A DNA stretch of 40,574 bases from Flavobacteriaceae bacterium (lineage in GTDB: Bacteria > Bacteroidota > Bacteroidia > Flavobacteriales > Flavobacteriaceae), in contig JANQRC010000023.1 in the NCBI GenBank assembly GCA_028284745.1, positions 1-40,574 on the forward strand, in the 5' to 3' direction. This document shows, piece after piece, positions 27,296-35,243 of this stretch. The translations under genes were made by a program, and so were the position numbers. The notes beneath the pieces were generated by a model. That model saw only the letters and a list, made by a program, of their open reading frames with translations, had not been told where the DNA came from and searched no databases. Position 1 is the stretch's first letter. Each line of letters starts with the position of its first letter.

Positions 27296-27841
27296 ATGAA
27301 AACGTTCACCAAAACCATCACATTCTTGAGCTTGTTTTTGTTTCTCAGTGCACAAGCTGTCTCGGCACAAACCAATTGCACGAGCTGTACTGATACAAGC
27401 TGCTCTCTCGTAACGCTGTCCTTTACCTACAACGGTTCTACCACGACCTACCAGAACGTTCCATGGATTATGGGCACTACGGTACGTACCGCCATGCTGA
27501 GCGCTCAAATCCAAAATGGATTTACTTTCACCACGACCCCATATTGCCTCTATGGTGATTTTCTGATGAGTTTTAACGGTGTCTATGCCGGCTCTAGTAG
27601 TTATTGGGCTCTTTATATTAATGGGAGTTACGCCAACTACGGCATGGATTTCCAAGCTGTGAATCCCAATGACAAGATCAGCTGGGTACTCACCAGTACT
27701 TCGCAAAGCCAGGTCACAACTGCTTCAACCGATGTGAAGGCTTACGAAGCTCCAGCTGGAGGGAAGACACCAAAAATATCACATCAGGACCTGCTCCTTC
27801 GCATCCACTTGGAAAAGGGCATTGGGCGGGTTAAAAATTAA
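27296..27841 (+). CDS. Secreted DUF4430 domain protein
   Basis: A 181-residue exported protein. The start at 27296 is chosen because a clean signal peptide follows (KTFTKTITFLSLFLFLSAQAVSAQ); the open frame extends upstream to 27095, but those 67 codons show no protein-like pattern. The mature N-terminus is Cys-rich (TNCTSCTDTSCS). The body carries the DUF4430/transcobalamin-C-like pattern SYWALYINGSYANYGMDFQAVNPNDKISWVL (about 110-140), a small beta-grasp-like domain found in secreted and cobalamin-binding proteins. The C-terminal tail is basic (LLLRIHLEKGIGRVKN). Partner and ligand are unknown. A terminator follows directly. Confidence 0.82.
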   Translation: MKTFTKTITFLSLFLFLSAQAVSAQTNCTSCTDTSCSLVTLSFTYNGSTTTYQNVPWIMGTTVRTAMLSAQIQNGFTFTTTPYCLYGDFLMSFNGVYAGSSSYWALYINGSYANYGMDFQAVNPNDKISWVLTSTSQSQVTTASTDVKAYEAPAGGKTPKISHQDLLLRIHLEKGIGRVKN

Positions 27842-27872
27842 CCCATCGATACGGTCATTTTTGTGAAGAAGG

Positions 27873-27903
27873 TCCGTCGGGCGATTCGACGGAGTTTTCT
27901 TTT
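27873..27903 (+). terminator. Intrinsic terminator after the DUF4430 gene
   Basis: Stem TCCGTCG / CGACGGA (7 bp perfect, 7-nt loop) followed by GTTTTCTTTT, 31 bp after the stop codon. Confidence 0.75.
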
Positions 27904-28246
27904 ACCTCGCTACCCAGCCTCTGTGCTGGTGATCCTTCCTATCACCGACCTCTAGACGGGTGTATGTGTAGCTAAAGTACTACTTTCATCATTGCAACCA
28001 TAAAAAACAGCCACTCGAAAGTGGCTGTGTTGGTTTGTTATTGCCATCTTCAACATCCTTGAGAATACTGTGCCGCAAGAGACATTCAGACCATTAAGAG
28101 CGTTAAAAGTATTTTAAAAGGAACTCCGGGCCTGCATACTATGGCAACCGCACGATGCCCAGTTTCATTATTTAATCTTATTTTTGATCGTTGAAAATGA
28201 GCAATTATCCCAAAAAAGTATGTCTGAAATGATGATATTTTAGACT
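27904..28246. other. Gene-free stretch, apparent recombination debris
   Basis: No supported gene. It holds one hairpin (28002-28028, listed separately) and otherwise low-information sequence leading into the truncated aminotransferase at 28247. The junction between the conserved chromosome and the accessory region probably falls here. Confidence 0.55.
28002..28028 (-). terminator. Hairpin with a U-tract on the minus strand
   Basis: Perfect 9-bp stem ACAGCCACT / AGTGGCTGT with tetraloop; on the minus strand it runs into TTTTTA. No minus-strand gene now lies just upstream of it, so it may have lost its gene or act bidirectionally. Confidence 0.6.
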
Positions 28247-28552
28247 ATGAAGATGCTAAAATATCCGTATTTGACAGAGGTTTTTTATTTGGTGCGGCAA
28301 ATTGTGATACAACTTTGCAACGAACTAGCTATTGAAGTGCTTGAAAAAGCAATTTCTCAAAAAGATGTGACAACGATGGATGAAGCTTTTTTGACCGGAA
28401 CAAGAGCACAAATAGCAGCGATCCAACAAATTGACAACCATATTCTTTATAAAGACAATGAACCTGTGCCTATTACCCAAAAATTGCAACAGGCCTTTTC
28501 TGACCTAAGAAATAAACAAGGCTATCTTTACAAAATGAATGATACCTTGTAA
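28247..28552 (+). pseudogene. Truncated class IV aminotransferase (C-terminal fragment)
   Basis: The 101-residue frame contains the C-terminal third of a fold-type IV PLP aminotransferase (branched-chain or D-amino-acid aminotransferase group). The match runs from VIQLCNELAIEVLEKAISQKDVTTMDEAFLTGTRAQIAAIQQIDNHIL to PITQKLQQAFSDL, corresponding to the family's cofactor-phosphate loop (FLTGT) and final helix. A full protein has about 270-300 residues; the N-terminal two thirds, including the PLP-binding lysine, are absent, and the bases upstream do not continue the frame as homologous sequence. It is therefore a 5'-truncated relic. The first 17 residues (KMLKYPYLTEVFYLVRQ) may be junction sequence. 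It lies 22 nt before the M20 peptidase. Confidence 0.75.
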
Positions 28553-28574
28553 TTGGTAACCTTAACTCTAAACT

Positions 28575-29882
28575 ATGATAAGAAGAACCACTTTCCGCAA
28601 ACCTGTTTTTTTCATTCTTATAGCCCTATTATTCGGCAATACGCTGCTTTACGGACAAGATCTGCCGGTTGCAGCAAAGGCTTATAACAAAGAAATAAAG
28701 AAACTCAGTCAACAAAGGTCGATCACAAAAGCGCTGGCTATTATTGATGAGCTTGAGCCTCAAACCACAAATGACCTGATAACGCTTACCGAAATTCCGG
28801 CCCCTCCTTTTAAGGAAAAAGTAAGGGCGGAGAAATTCAGCGAAATGCTAAAAGAAGCCGGTGCCGAAAAAGTATGGATAGATGAAGAAGGCAATGTCAT
28901 TGCGCTTAAAAAAGGTGCCAGAGGAAACAAGGTAGTGGCTCTCGATGCGCACATGGATACCGTTTTTCCGGAAGGCACAGACGTTACCGTGACTCAAAAA
29001 GGAGATACACTCTATGCCCCGGGAATCGGGGATGACACCCGCGGTTTGTCCATGGTTATTGCGATACTAAAAGCCATCAAAAGAGCCAATGTACAAACAA
29101 AAGCAGACCTGTTGTTTATAGGTAGTGTGGGCGAAGAGGGGCTTGGAGACCTGCGGGGCGTAAGGCATATCTTTAAAAATAACGAGCTCAATATCGACTC
29201 TTGGATATCTATAGACGGAGGACGCATCGGACGCGTAAACAATGCCGGATTGGGCTCTAAACGCTATAAGGCCGTTTTCAAAGGAAAAGGAGGGCATTCT
29301 TGGGGGGCTTTTGGTTTGGCAAATCCGCATCACGCATTGGGGATGGCCATTACAGAATTCACAAAAAATGCTGCAGTATTTACTGCACAAGGGCCAAGAA
29401 CAAGTTTTAATGTTGGCAGAATAGGTGGAGGAACATCGGTAAACTCTATTCCCTTCGAATCGTGGATGGAAGTTGACATGCGCTCTATTAGTGCTGAGAG
29501 TTTAAAGCAAATGGATCGGATATTCAGAGCTTCTATGCAGGAAGCTGTAAAAAATTACAATGCTTCAGGTGTCAGAGATAAAATTACGCTGGAGCTTGTG
29601 CCTATCGGCGACAGGCCTTCAGGAGAACTACCGATTGAAACGCCATTGATTCAGCGTGCTGTTGCTGTTTCCAATTTCTTCGGGGCCAAAACGAAACTTA
29701 CAAGAGGCTCAACCAATGCCAATATTCCTATTTCAATGGGAATTCCTGCGGTTACCATCGGATATGGTGGCAAAGCAGGCGGTGCGCATTCTTTGGGAGA
29801 GTGGTGGCTTAATAAAAAGGGTGCCGATGCCATTAAACTGGCTCTTTTGTTGACCGTTGCAGAAGCAGGACTTGTCAAATAG
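28575..29882 (+). CDS. Secreted M20/M28-type zinc peptidase (PepT-like)
   Basis: A 435-residue exported aminopeptidase or carboxypeptidase of clan MH. The signal peptide is FRKPVFFILIALLFGNTLLYGQ. The di-zinc site is complete: LDAHMDTVFPEG (His and Asp), GIGDDTRGLSMV (bridging Asp), VGEEGLGDLRG (catalytic Glu and metal Glu), SWISIDGG (Asp) and a final His in GGAHSLGEWW. The lid/dimerisation domain spans about 230-340 (KAVFKGKGGHSWGAFG, VGRIGGGTSVNSIP, MEVDMRSI). It resembles tripeptidase T-like enzymes. It is the only intact gene between the core chromosome and the TOMM operon, and its codon use looks a little different from the core genes; it may have arrived with the truncated aminotransferase upstream. 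Confidence 0.9.
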   Translation: MIRRTTFRKPVFFILIALLFGNTLLYGQDLPVAAKAYNKEIKKLSQQRSITKALAIIDELEPQTTNDLITLTEIPAPPFKEKVRAEKFSEMLKEAGAEKVWIDEEGNVIALKKGARGNKVVALDAHMDTVFPEGTDVTVTQKGDTLYAPGIGDDTRGLSMVIAILKAIKRANVQTKADLLFIGSVGEEGLGDLRGVRHIFKNNELNIDSWISIDGGRIGRVNNAGLGSKRYKAVFKGKGGHSWGAFGLANPHHALGMAITEFTKNAAVFTAQGPRTSFNVGRIGGGTSVNSIPFESWMEVDMRSISAESLKQMDRIFRASMQEAVKNYNASGVRDKITLELVPIGDRPSGELPIETPLIQRAVAVSNFFGAKTKLTRGSTNANIPISMGIPAVTIGYGGKAGGAHSLGEWWLNKKGADAIKLALLLTVAEAGLVK

Positions 29883-30127
29883 GTACTGGAATTTTTGAAC
29901 GTGACCTCTGTGGGCAGGTTCAGATGGTTTTAGGCAATGCTGACGATCCCTTGTTCGCGCTCGCTATCAGGTTCCTGTTGGCGGCCGTAGCTGTAGTTGT
30001 CCACGCTCTTATTTTTAGGGGCTTTCCAAATGTCTATTGCTCTCAATATGTCAATGTGCCTGTGAAAATCAGCATTGCTTGTATTTTCAATTGGGTGACT
30101 TTCGTTTGAATACATTCCTATGTGGGG

Positions 30128-30154
30128 TCATGCCCTAATTTGGCCCATTACCGA
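30128..30154 (-). repeat. Left flanking repeat of the TOMM operon
   Basis: On the plus strand it reads CATG-C-CCTAATTTG-gcc-CATTACC-g-AAA, matching the copy at 39028-39054 at most positions. It overlaps the receptor stop codon at 30135. Around it, GGG.CA and TG.CCC form an imperfect palindrome, while the other copy has GTTTCA and TGAAAC in the same place, so the arms differ but remain complementary. The remaining bases from 29883 to 30127 hold no supported gene. Confidence 0.6.
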
Positions 30155-32318
30155 AAGAGCCAAGCTTATACATACAACCAAAATATACTGTAAATGGTTG
30201 TAAATGGTCAAAAGTAAATGTACTATAATCGCTAGAATACCAACGATCTCTTTGGTTTCTACGATTGAAAAGATTATTTGCTGATAAATAACCGATGATC
30301 ACATCAGCTTCGTTCACTTTAAATATACGACTTAGAGATAAATTAATACTATGATAATTATTCAGAGTGTTACTATTGATCGCACTGGAATATGTGGGAT
30401 CAAATGCGTTTGCATCAGTATTAAAAGTGCTGGAGATAACAGGAGTAAATCGTGTGCCAGGTCGCCCAACATAATTAAACGTGGCATTTACATACTTTGG
30501 GTTTGTGTAGGATACAGTAGCCTTTATAAAATAGTCTAAATCTTCTTGAGCATCAACAAAAGCATTGTCCACACGTATTTTTTGGTTTAAAAAAGTATTC
30601 GATAGAGAAACTTTAAAGTCATCTCCCAAGAAGTATTCACTTAAAAATTCTACTCCAATTATTCTGTTCTTGTCGAACGAGATGAACTGGCTAGTTACTG
30701 AATCCCCTGTTTCTTCTTTATAGTAGATAGCAGAAGAAATTGAAAAGTTGCTTTTTTGGAAAGAGTAGTCTAAAGCTCCTTGATAACTGTCCAGAAGTCT
30801 ATAGTTTGTATCAAAAAAAGCTGGAAGTGAGTAGTTGTAATACCGCCCTCCGCTCAATAGAAAAGAATGTGAATTATTGGGCTGATAGCGAAGACTTCCT
30901 TGGTAGCTGAAATAACTGGGCTGCCCCCCCGTGGGGATATTGAAACGAAGTCCTAAAGCCCCTATTGTTTTTTCAGAGAATTTATGGGAATCATATGCAT
31001 ATCCTTCAATAGCATGATTGTTAATATCATCGGCAATGGTCAGAGATGGTGCTGAAGGTGCTTGTGAAAAAAAGAACTCTGGAATCGTAGTGTTGAAATT
31101 GTAGCTATTGTAATTAGAGGAGGCTCCTATCTGTAATGTGTTTTCGGGTGAGATTCTATGTTTGTAATTTATAGAAGTGAAAAGTTGGTTTTCATCGACT
31201 TTTGAATCAATGTTTCCAAAATTGAATTTCTTAAAAGCGATATCCAACCCTACGTTTATGGATAAAAGACCATCAGTGGTCTTTTTCTTAAAATTAGAAA
31301 TGTTGAAATAGCGAAGCGTTGATGTTTGTTGGTTTCCACGATAGGTGAAGTTTTGTGTTTCTGCACTATAAGATTCGTCTATAATGTAATTAAAAGTGTT
31401 GAATGAAGTGTTTTCATTGATTGTATGGTGATAGTTTAATCCTAGATCTTTATTCCTAAAATGATCAATGTTGCGGAAACCTCCTGATGCGTTCAACTCA
31501 AGAAACAGTTTTGAAAATTGCCAGTTTCCATAAACTTGTAAAAAGTTATTCGATGCTGTTCTTTGGGATACAAATAAACCTACATTCGCTAACCCAGCTG
31601 ATATGCTGATTTGGTTATCTTTTAGCTCACTAATCGATTCGATCTCGATTAGACCTGCACTAGAATTTCCATATGTAAGTGGGGGATTACTCGCATATAC
31701 GTATTGTTTATGAATGAGCTCTGTATTGAACAAGCTAAAATTCCCAACACTGTTTACCTGGCTATTTTTTACAGGGTTGATAATAGGGACTCCATTTAGA
31801 ACTACGGCAGATCTGACGGCACTGCTTCCGCGAAGCGTTGGGTTAGAATTTTCATTTGTATTTGTAGATGAGGGCAGTCCGGTTATGGCTTTTAGAGGAT
31901 CACCATTTGACAGCGGATTCAGGTAAATGTCTAACTTATCTAGTTTATTTACAGAGAATTGCTCGGATATGGGATCTTTGTAGGTCAAGATAATTTCCTC
32001 GAGTTTGCTTTCTTGAGCAACAAGAGTAATTGTATTGCTTTTATTTATAAGTAGTTTGGAGACTTCCCAATACGCTGTTTCATAACCTATAGAGGAAACT
32101 ATCAAGATATTGTCGGGATTTTCTTTAATAGAAGCAGTGATCTTAAAAATACCGTCAAAATCAGTTGTAGTACCGACGGAAGTATTGCTTTTCAGGTATA
32201 CGCTAGCAGCAAAGATAGGTTGTCCTTTTGTGTCGACGACTGTTCCTGATATTGTTGATTGTCCCAACAAGAAAGAAGTACAACCATTTATGAAAAAGAA
32301 CAGTAGAACTCTGAGCAT
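30135..32318 (-). CDS. TonB-dependent outer-membrane receptor, last gene of the TOMM operon
   Basis: A 727-residue receptor starting with signal peptide LRVLLFFFINGCTSFLLGQ. A carboxypeptidase-regulatory-like domain follows (about 21-105: ISGTVVDTKGQPIFAASVYLKS, TTTDFDGIFKI, SSIGYETAYW), then the plug (about 110-235: SKLEEIILTYKDP, DPLKAITGLPSSTNTNENSNPTLRGSSAVRSAVVLNGVPIINP, AGLIEIES) and a barrel of about 490 residues. The barrel seems to end at FTVYFGCMYKL, yet eight further residues (GSFGNGPN) follow; they are encoded by the left flanking repeat, suggesting that the original stop was replaced. The start is 20 nt after the TPR lipoprotein stop, so it belongs to the operon. Likely ligand, by context only: the mature azole peptide or a metal complex of it. 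Confidence 0.9.
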   Translation of the reverse strand: MLRVLLFFFINGCTSFLLGQSTISGTVVDTKGQPIFAASVYLKSNTSVGTTTDFDGIFKITASIKENPDNILIVSSIGYETAYWEVSKLLINKSNTITLVAQESKLEEIILTYKDPISEQFSVNKLDKLDIYLNPLSNGDPLKAITGLPSSTNTNENSNPTLRGSSAVRSAVVLNGVPIINPVKNSQVNSVGNFSLFNTELIHKQYVYASNPPLTYGNSSAGLIEIESISELKDNQISISAGLANVGLFVSQRTASNNFLQVYGNWQFSKLFLELNASGGFRNIDHFRNKDLGLNYHHTINENTSFNTFNYIIDESYSAETQNFTYRGNQQTSTLRYFNISNFKKKTTDGLLSINVGLDIAFKKFNFGNIDSKVDENQLFTSINYKHRISPENTLQIGASSNYNSYNFNTTIPEFFFSQAPSAPSLTIADDINNHAIEGYAYDSHKFSEKTIGALGLRFNIPTGGQPSYFSYQGSLRYQPNNSHSFLLSGGRYYNYSLPAFFDTNYRLLDSYQGALDYSFQKSNFSISSAIYYKEETGDSVTSQFISFDKNRIIGVEFLSEYFLGDDFKVSLSNTFLNQKIRVDNAFVDAQEDLDYFIKATVSYTNPKYVNATFNYVGRPGTRFTPVISSTFNTDANAFDPTYSSAINSNTLNNYHSINLSLSRIFKVNEADVIIGYLSANNLFNRRNQRDRWYSSDYSTFTFDHLQPFTVYFGCMYKLGSFGNGPN

Positions 32319-32338
32319 GTATTTATTAACAAGAGCTT

Positions 32339-33148
32339 TTATTCAATAAGTTTTGTTGCCAATGATCTTATAGAATAACTTTCAGGATATATTTCTATAG
32401 CCTTTTTGAAGTATTTCTTTGCTTCCTCTTTGTTCTCTTCGTTTATATAATGCTCAATGAGCATAGCATAACTTAATTCTTTCCCCCAGGATGGAAGAAA
32501 TGCATTGGGATGTTGTTGGTCAGGCAGGTCTATGGCTTTCAGCAAATGCTTTTCCATAATTTTCCCTCCTCCGAATTCTTTAGGAGTATAATAGTCATTG
32601 CTTGCAGCCACATAATGAGCTCTAAGATTGTTTTCATCAAGCTTGATCGCATTAGCTATGTTCTTTTTGGTCTTTGTCGAGTAAATTCCCTTTTTCATGT
32701 TAGGCAAATACTGAATTGCATAACCCTGAAGCATGGCCAAGAGTGCATAGTCTTCACTATTTTTAGGAGAGAGCCCCTCCATGATCTCTACTCCTGCCAT
32801 GATCTCTTTCTTACTATTTTCATTGTCTTTGTGTTTGATGTGATACACTGCTTTGTAATACTGTAAATATGCTTGCCAATACAAAATGATATTTTGTGGG
32901 TGCTCTCTATATAGTGCTTTTAACTTTGCGTCGATAGCCTCCATGTCTGATGGGTCTTTCGACATGAGTCCATTAATGAAGGATTGATAGATTTTGTTTT
33001 GAATGTCTTTCAATATGGTATCGTTTGCCTGAAATTGTAATTTGATGTTTGCATAGGCAATGGCATCGCTCGATGATGAAGTCATAAGGTTACAACTTGT
33101 AGCGATCCTTAAGAACATAATAAAAGTCAATAGGTGTAAGGTCTTCAT
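32339..33148 (-). CDS. TPR lipoprotein of the TOMM operon
   Basis: A 269-residue protein with N-terminus KTLHLLTFIMFLRIATSCN, a signal peptide ending in a weak lipobox (ATSC, Cys19), so probably lipidated. Two to three tetratricopeptide-like helix pairs are visible: LKALYREHPQNIILYWQAYLQYYKAVYHI (about 72-100), KKNIANAIKLDENNLRAHYVAASN (about 164-187) and AMLIEHYINEENKEEAKKYFKKAIEIYPESYSIRSLA (about 228-264). A role as outer-membrane partner of the receptor or as a self-protection protein is suggested only by position. It is 7 nt downstream of the M50 gene. I see no full SusD domain, although SusD also uses TPR helices and also pairs with a TonB-dependent receptor. Confidence 0.75.
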   Translation of the reverse strand: MKTLHLLTFIMFLRIATSCNLMTSSSSDAIAYANIKLQFQANDTILKDIQNKIYQSFINGLMSKDPSDMEAIDAKLKALYREHPQNIILYWQAYLQYYKAVYHIKHKDNENSKKEIMAGVEIMEGLSPKNSEDYALLAMLQGYAIQYLPNMKKGIYSTKTKKNIANAIKLDENNLRAHYVAASNDYYTPKEFGGGKIMEKHLLKAIDLPDQQHPNAFLPSWGKELSYAMLIEHYINEENKEEAKKYFKKAIEIYPESYSIRSLATKLIE

Positions 33149-33155
33149 AAGCTTT

Positions 33156-33620
33156 TTAATAAAATGTTATAAGTTTTTGAAATGCAAGAGGGTTAAAAAA
33201 CAAGTAGATGAGAGCCAACCAGAAAAAGAAATAATACTTTCTGTTTCCTGAAAGGCTGAAATTAAATTTTCCATAGTCTTCTGCTTCAGCATGTACTAGA
33301 AAGATGTCGGAATGAAATGGGTTGAGTTCTATGATAAGCTCGATCGCAAAGGCATAATAAATCATTTTATATGACAATAGGCCTGTAAGGTAACTGACAA
33401 TTAATAATAGAACGGTCATTCCTATGCCTGCATAGTAGAAAATGTAACGATGGGTCCTCTTATCGGTATGCTCTACTTTTACATAAGGGTGCGGGTAAGG
33501 AAACATGGCAATTCCAACATTGTAGATGCGGAGCCTTAATAAAAAGGCACTAACAACATGACCTAGTTCGTGAAATAAGGTTAATGTAAATAATCCTGCT
33601 ATTAAACATAGGATGTTCAT
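33156..33620 (-). CDS. Small M50 (site-2-protease-like) metalloprotease, TOMM-associated
   Basis: A 154-residue integral membrane protein with the zinc motif HELGH at 17-21 in the first membrane helix (TLTLFHELGHVVSAFLL) and a second motif NPFHSD at 100-105, placed like the N-x-P-x-x-x-D/LDG motif of M50 intramembrane proteases, Asp105 being the expected third ligand. Four hydrophobic segments are visible, at about 3-28, 60-80, 84-98 and 128-146. It overlaps the permease by 4 nt. Known SLS-type clusters carry a CAAX-type membrane protease (SagE) for leader removal or immunity; an M50-type enzyme here could do the same job. A role in cleaving the leader is inference. The HExxH and Asp are intact, so it is probably active. 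Confidence 0.85.
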   Translation of the reverse strand: MNILCLIAGLFTLTLFHELGHVVSAFLLRLRIYNVGIAMFPYPHPYVKVEHTDKRTHRYIFYYAGIGMTVLLLIVSYLTGLLSYKMIYYAFAIELIIELNPFHSDIFLVHAEAEDYGKFNFSLSGNRKYYFFFWLALIYLFFNPLAFQKLITFY

Positions 33621-34348
33621 GTCCTTTGGATCGCTCTTTTTCTAAATAGGTATAAAAACAAACTGGCAAATAGTGTGGAGAAGCCTCCCATGATCAATAA
33701 AGAGGTTCCAATATTTTGCTCCCTGTAATAATCGAGCAAATATGTTAGAGGAAATATTCTATTTAATGTTCCGATGAAAATGTTTAACTCACTTACTGGA
33801 TAAAAACAATCACACAAGAAGATCATCAAAAAATAAACGATATTCCCTACTTCTCTTCCAGCATCTTCATTAGACTTTAAATTTCCGAAAAAGCTAACTA
33901 GTAATCCCATAAAGGAAAACAAGATCAATCCTATTAGCGAGCCAGAGACTAACAAGAGGAATTGCGTTGCTGTTACGGTATATCCAAAGAAAATAAAAGC
34001 GATAATGGCCAATACTAAAATGCTGGCGACAACAACTAAAGCACGACAAATGATCATCCCTAGAAAGTAGTTAAGAACGTTAATAGGCAGGGCTTTTAAA
34101 AACTTTACAATATTTTCATGATAGTATTGTTTTATAACGGCTCCAGTAGAAAAGATTCCCTGGCTAACCACGTTCATGGCTACTACTCCCGATAACAAAA
34201 AGTAGATGTATTCTGGATCAGAAACTCCCCAGATACTTCCAAAGATCACAAATAATAAAGCAGGGAATATGAAGGTGAAAAACAAAGCCACCTTAATGCG
34301 ATAGTACATTATCAGATTATATTTTATAGAAGTAACTAATGAATTCAT
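33617..34348 (-). CDS. ABC-2-type permease of the TOMM exporter
   Basis: A 243-residue membrane protein with six hydrophobic segments: about 18-40 (YRIKVALFFTFIFPALLFVIFGSIWG), 50-70, 95-125, 128-150, 165-185 and 214-236 (LLIMGGFSTLFASLFLYLF). The pattern and length fit the ABC-2 family with a C-terminal ABC2-type core. It overlaps the ATPase by 4 nt (ATGA), so the pair is translationally coupled and should assemble as a homodimeric permease with two ATPases. In SLS clusters the exporter uses SagG, SagH and SagI, with two permeases; here a single one is present. Expected cargo: the matured or leader-bearing azole peptide, moved across the inner membrane. Confidence 0.88.
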   Translation of the reverse strand: MNSLVTSIKYNLIMYYRIKVALFFTFIFPALLFVIFGSIWGVSDPEYIYFLLSGVVAMNVVSQGIFSTGAVIKQYYHENIVKFLKALPINVLNYFLGMIICRALVVVASILVLAIIAFIFFGYTVTATQFLLLVSGSLIGLILFSFMGLLVSFFGNLKSNEDAGREVGNIVYFLMIFLCDCFYPVSELNIFIGTLNRIFPLTYLLDYYREQNIGTSLLIMGGFSTLFASLFLYLFRKRAIQRT

Positions 34349-35223
34349 TGCTTCTGCTTTACAATTAAATAATGATAAATGTCTTCTAGGCTTTTTTCAA
34401 GCAAAGAATATTTTTTGACAGAGTTTTGTATGGTATCTAATGTTGCTTTAAAACTGCGACTGAATATGTGGTGTTGGTCATTATAGGTGACTATGGTAGC
34501 TTCTGGGAGTAACCTCTCTACTTCGGATGCTCCATCTACCACGATCTTTTTATCTCCGTTTAGATATTTGTCCGACAGGAAATTAGAAATAGTATCCGTT
34601 TCGAATAATTGCTCCCCGTCGTTAATAAACACTACCTTGTCTGCATATCTTTGCGCTTCTTCCCAGAGGTGAGTTGTAAATAAAACAGTTAGATCTTTGC
34701 GTTCCGAAAGGATTCTCCAATAGGCGTTACGCATAGACGGGTCGAGAAAAGATGTCGGTTCGTCTGCGATCAATAAGGTTGGATCATGAATCAATGACAA
34801 AATGACCCCTACTTTTTTTCGCTCCCCTTTAGATAGCGCATGAAACAAGCTTTGTTCAATATTCGAAATACCCAAGCTGTCTTTGAGCTGATCTATAATA
34901 GCATTGTCACGTTCCTTGATATTGTATATTGAAGAAGTAAAGGAAATTAATTCATGAACTTTTAGAGCAGGGAAGAAGGGGCTGTTGTCGTACAGGACCC
35001 CGATCTTTCTTTTATGGTCTTTAAAAACAGATTCAAAAACATTTACTTGCCCAGAAGACGGTGAAAAATTATCGACTATCACATCGATGATCGTGCTTTT
35101 GCCAGAACCATTACTTCCCAATAAAGCTACACGCTCATTTTTTTCGATGCTAAAATGTATATTCTTTAGAATACGCTTTTTATTAATACTATAGGAAAGG
35201 TTCTGTATGTTAATTACTTTCAT
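34345..35223 (-). CDS. ABC transporter ATP-binding protein of the TOMM exporter (SagG-like)
   Basis: A 292-residue ATPase. Walker A GSNGSGKST is at 36-44, the signature motif is LSKGE at 130-134 (in place of the usual LSGGQ), Walker B LLIADE at 150-155 and the H-loop His185 in FTTHLW. The D-loop FLDPS is intact. About 70 residues beyond the NBD (about 215-292) form an accessory C-terminal domain of the kind seen in antibiotic/bacteriocin exporters of the DrrA/NatA group. It is coupled to the permease by a 4-nt overlap and lies 20 nt downstream of the SagB gene. Role: export of the azole peptide; by precedent it may also provide self-resistance. Confidence 0.93.
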   Translation of the reverse strand: MKVINIQNLSYSINKKRILKNIHFSIEKNERVALLGSNGSGKSTIIDVIVDNFSPSSGQVNVFESVFKDHKRKIGVLYDNSPFFPALKVHELISFTSSIYNIKERDNAIIDQLKDSLGISNIEQSLFHALSKGERKKVGVILSLIHDPTLLIADEPTSFLDPSMRNAYWRILSERKDLTVLFTTHLWEEAQRYADKVVFINDGEQLFETDTISNFLSDKYLNGDKKIVVDGASEVERLLPEATIVTYNDQHHIFSRSFKATLDTIQNSVKKYSLLEKSLEDIYHYLIVKQKQ

Positions 35224-35243
35224 GGTTCAGAACAGTCTAAGTG

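Noticed and set aside
29930..30115. Minus-strand ORF of 61 residues between the peptidase and the receptor, considered as a transposase remnant or cluster gene
   Set aside because: No recognisable motif or start signal and the operon's last clear gene ends before it. It could be debris but I cannot support it as a gene.
32339..33148. SusD identity for the TPR lipoprotein
   Set aside because: At 269 residues it is about half the length of SusD and the conserved SusD N-terminal region is missing; only TPR-like helices can be supported.
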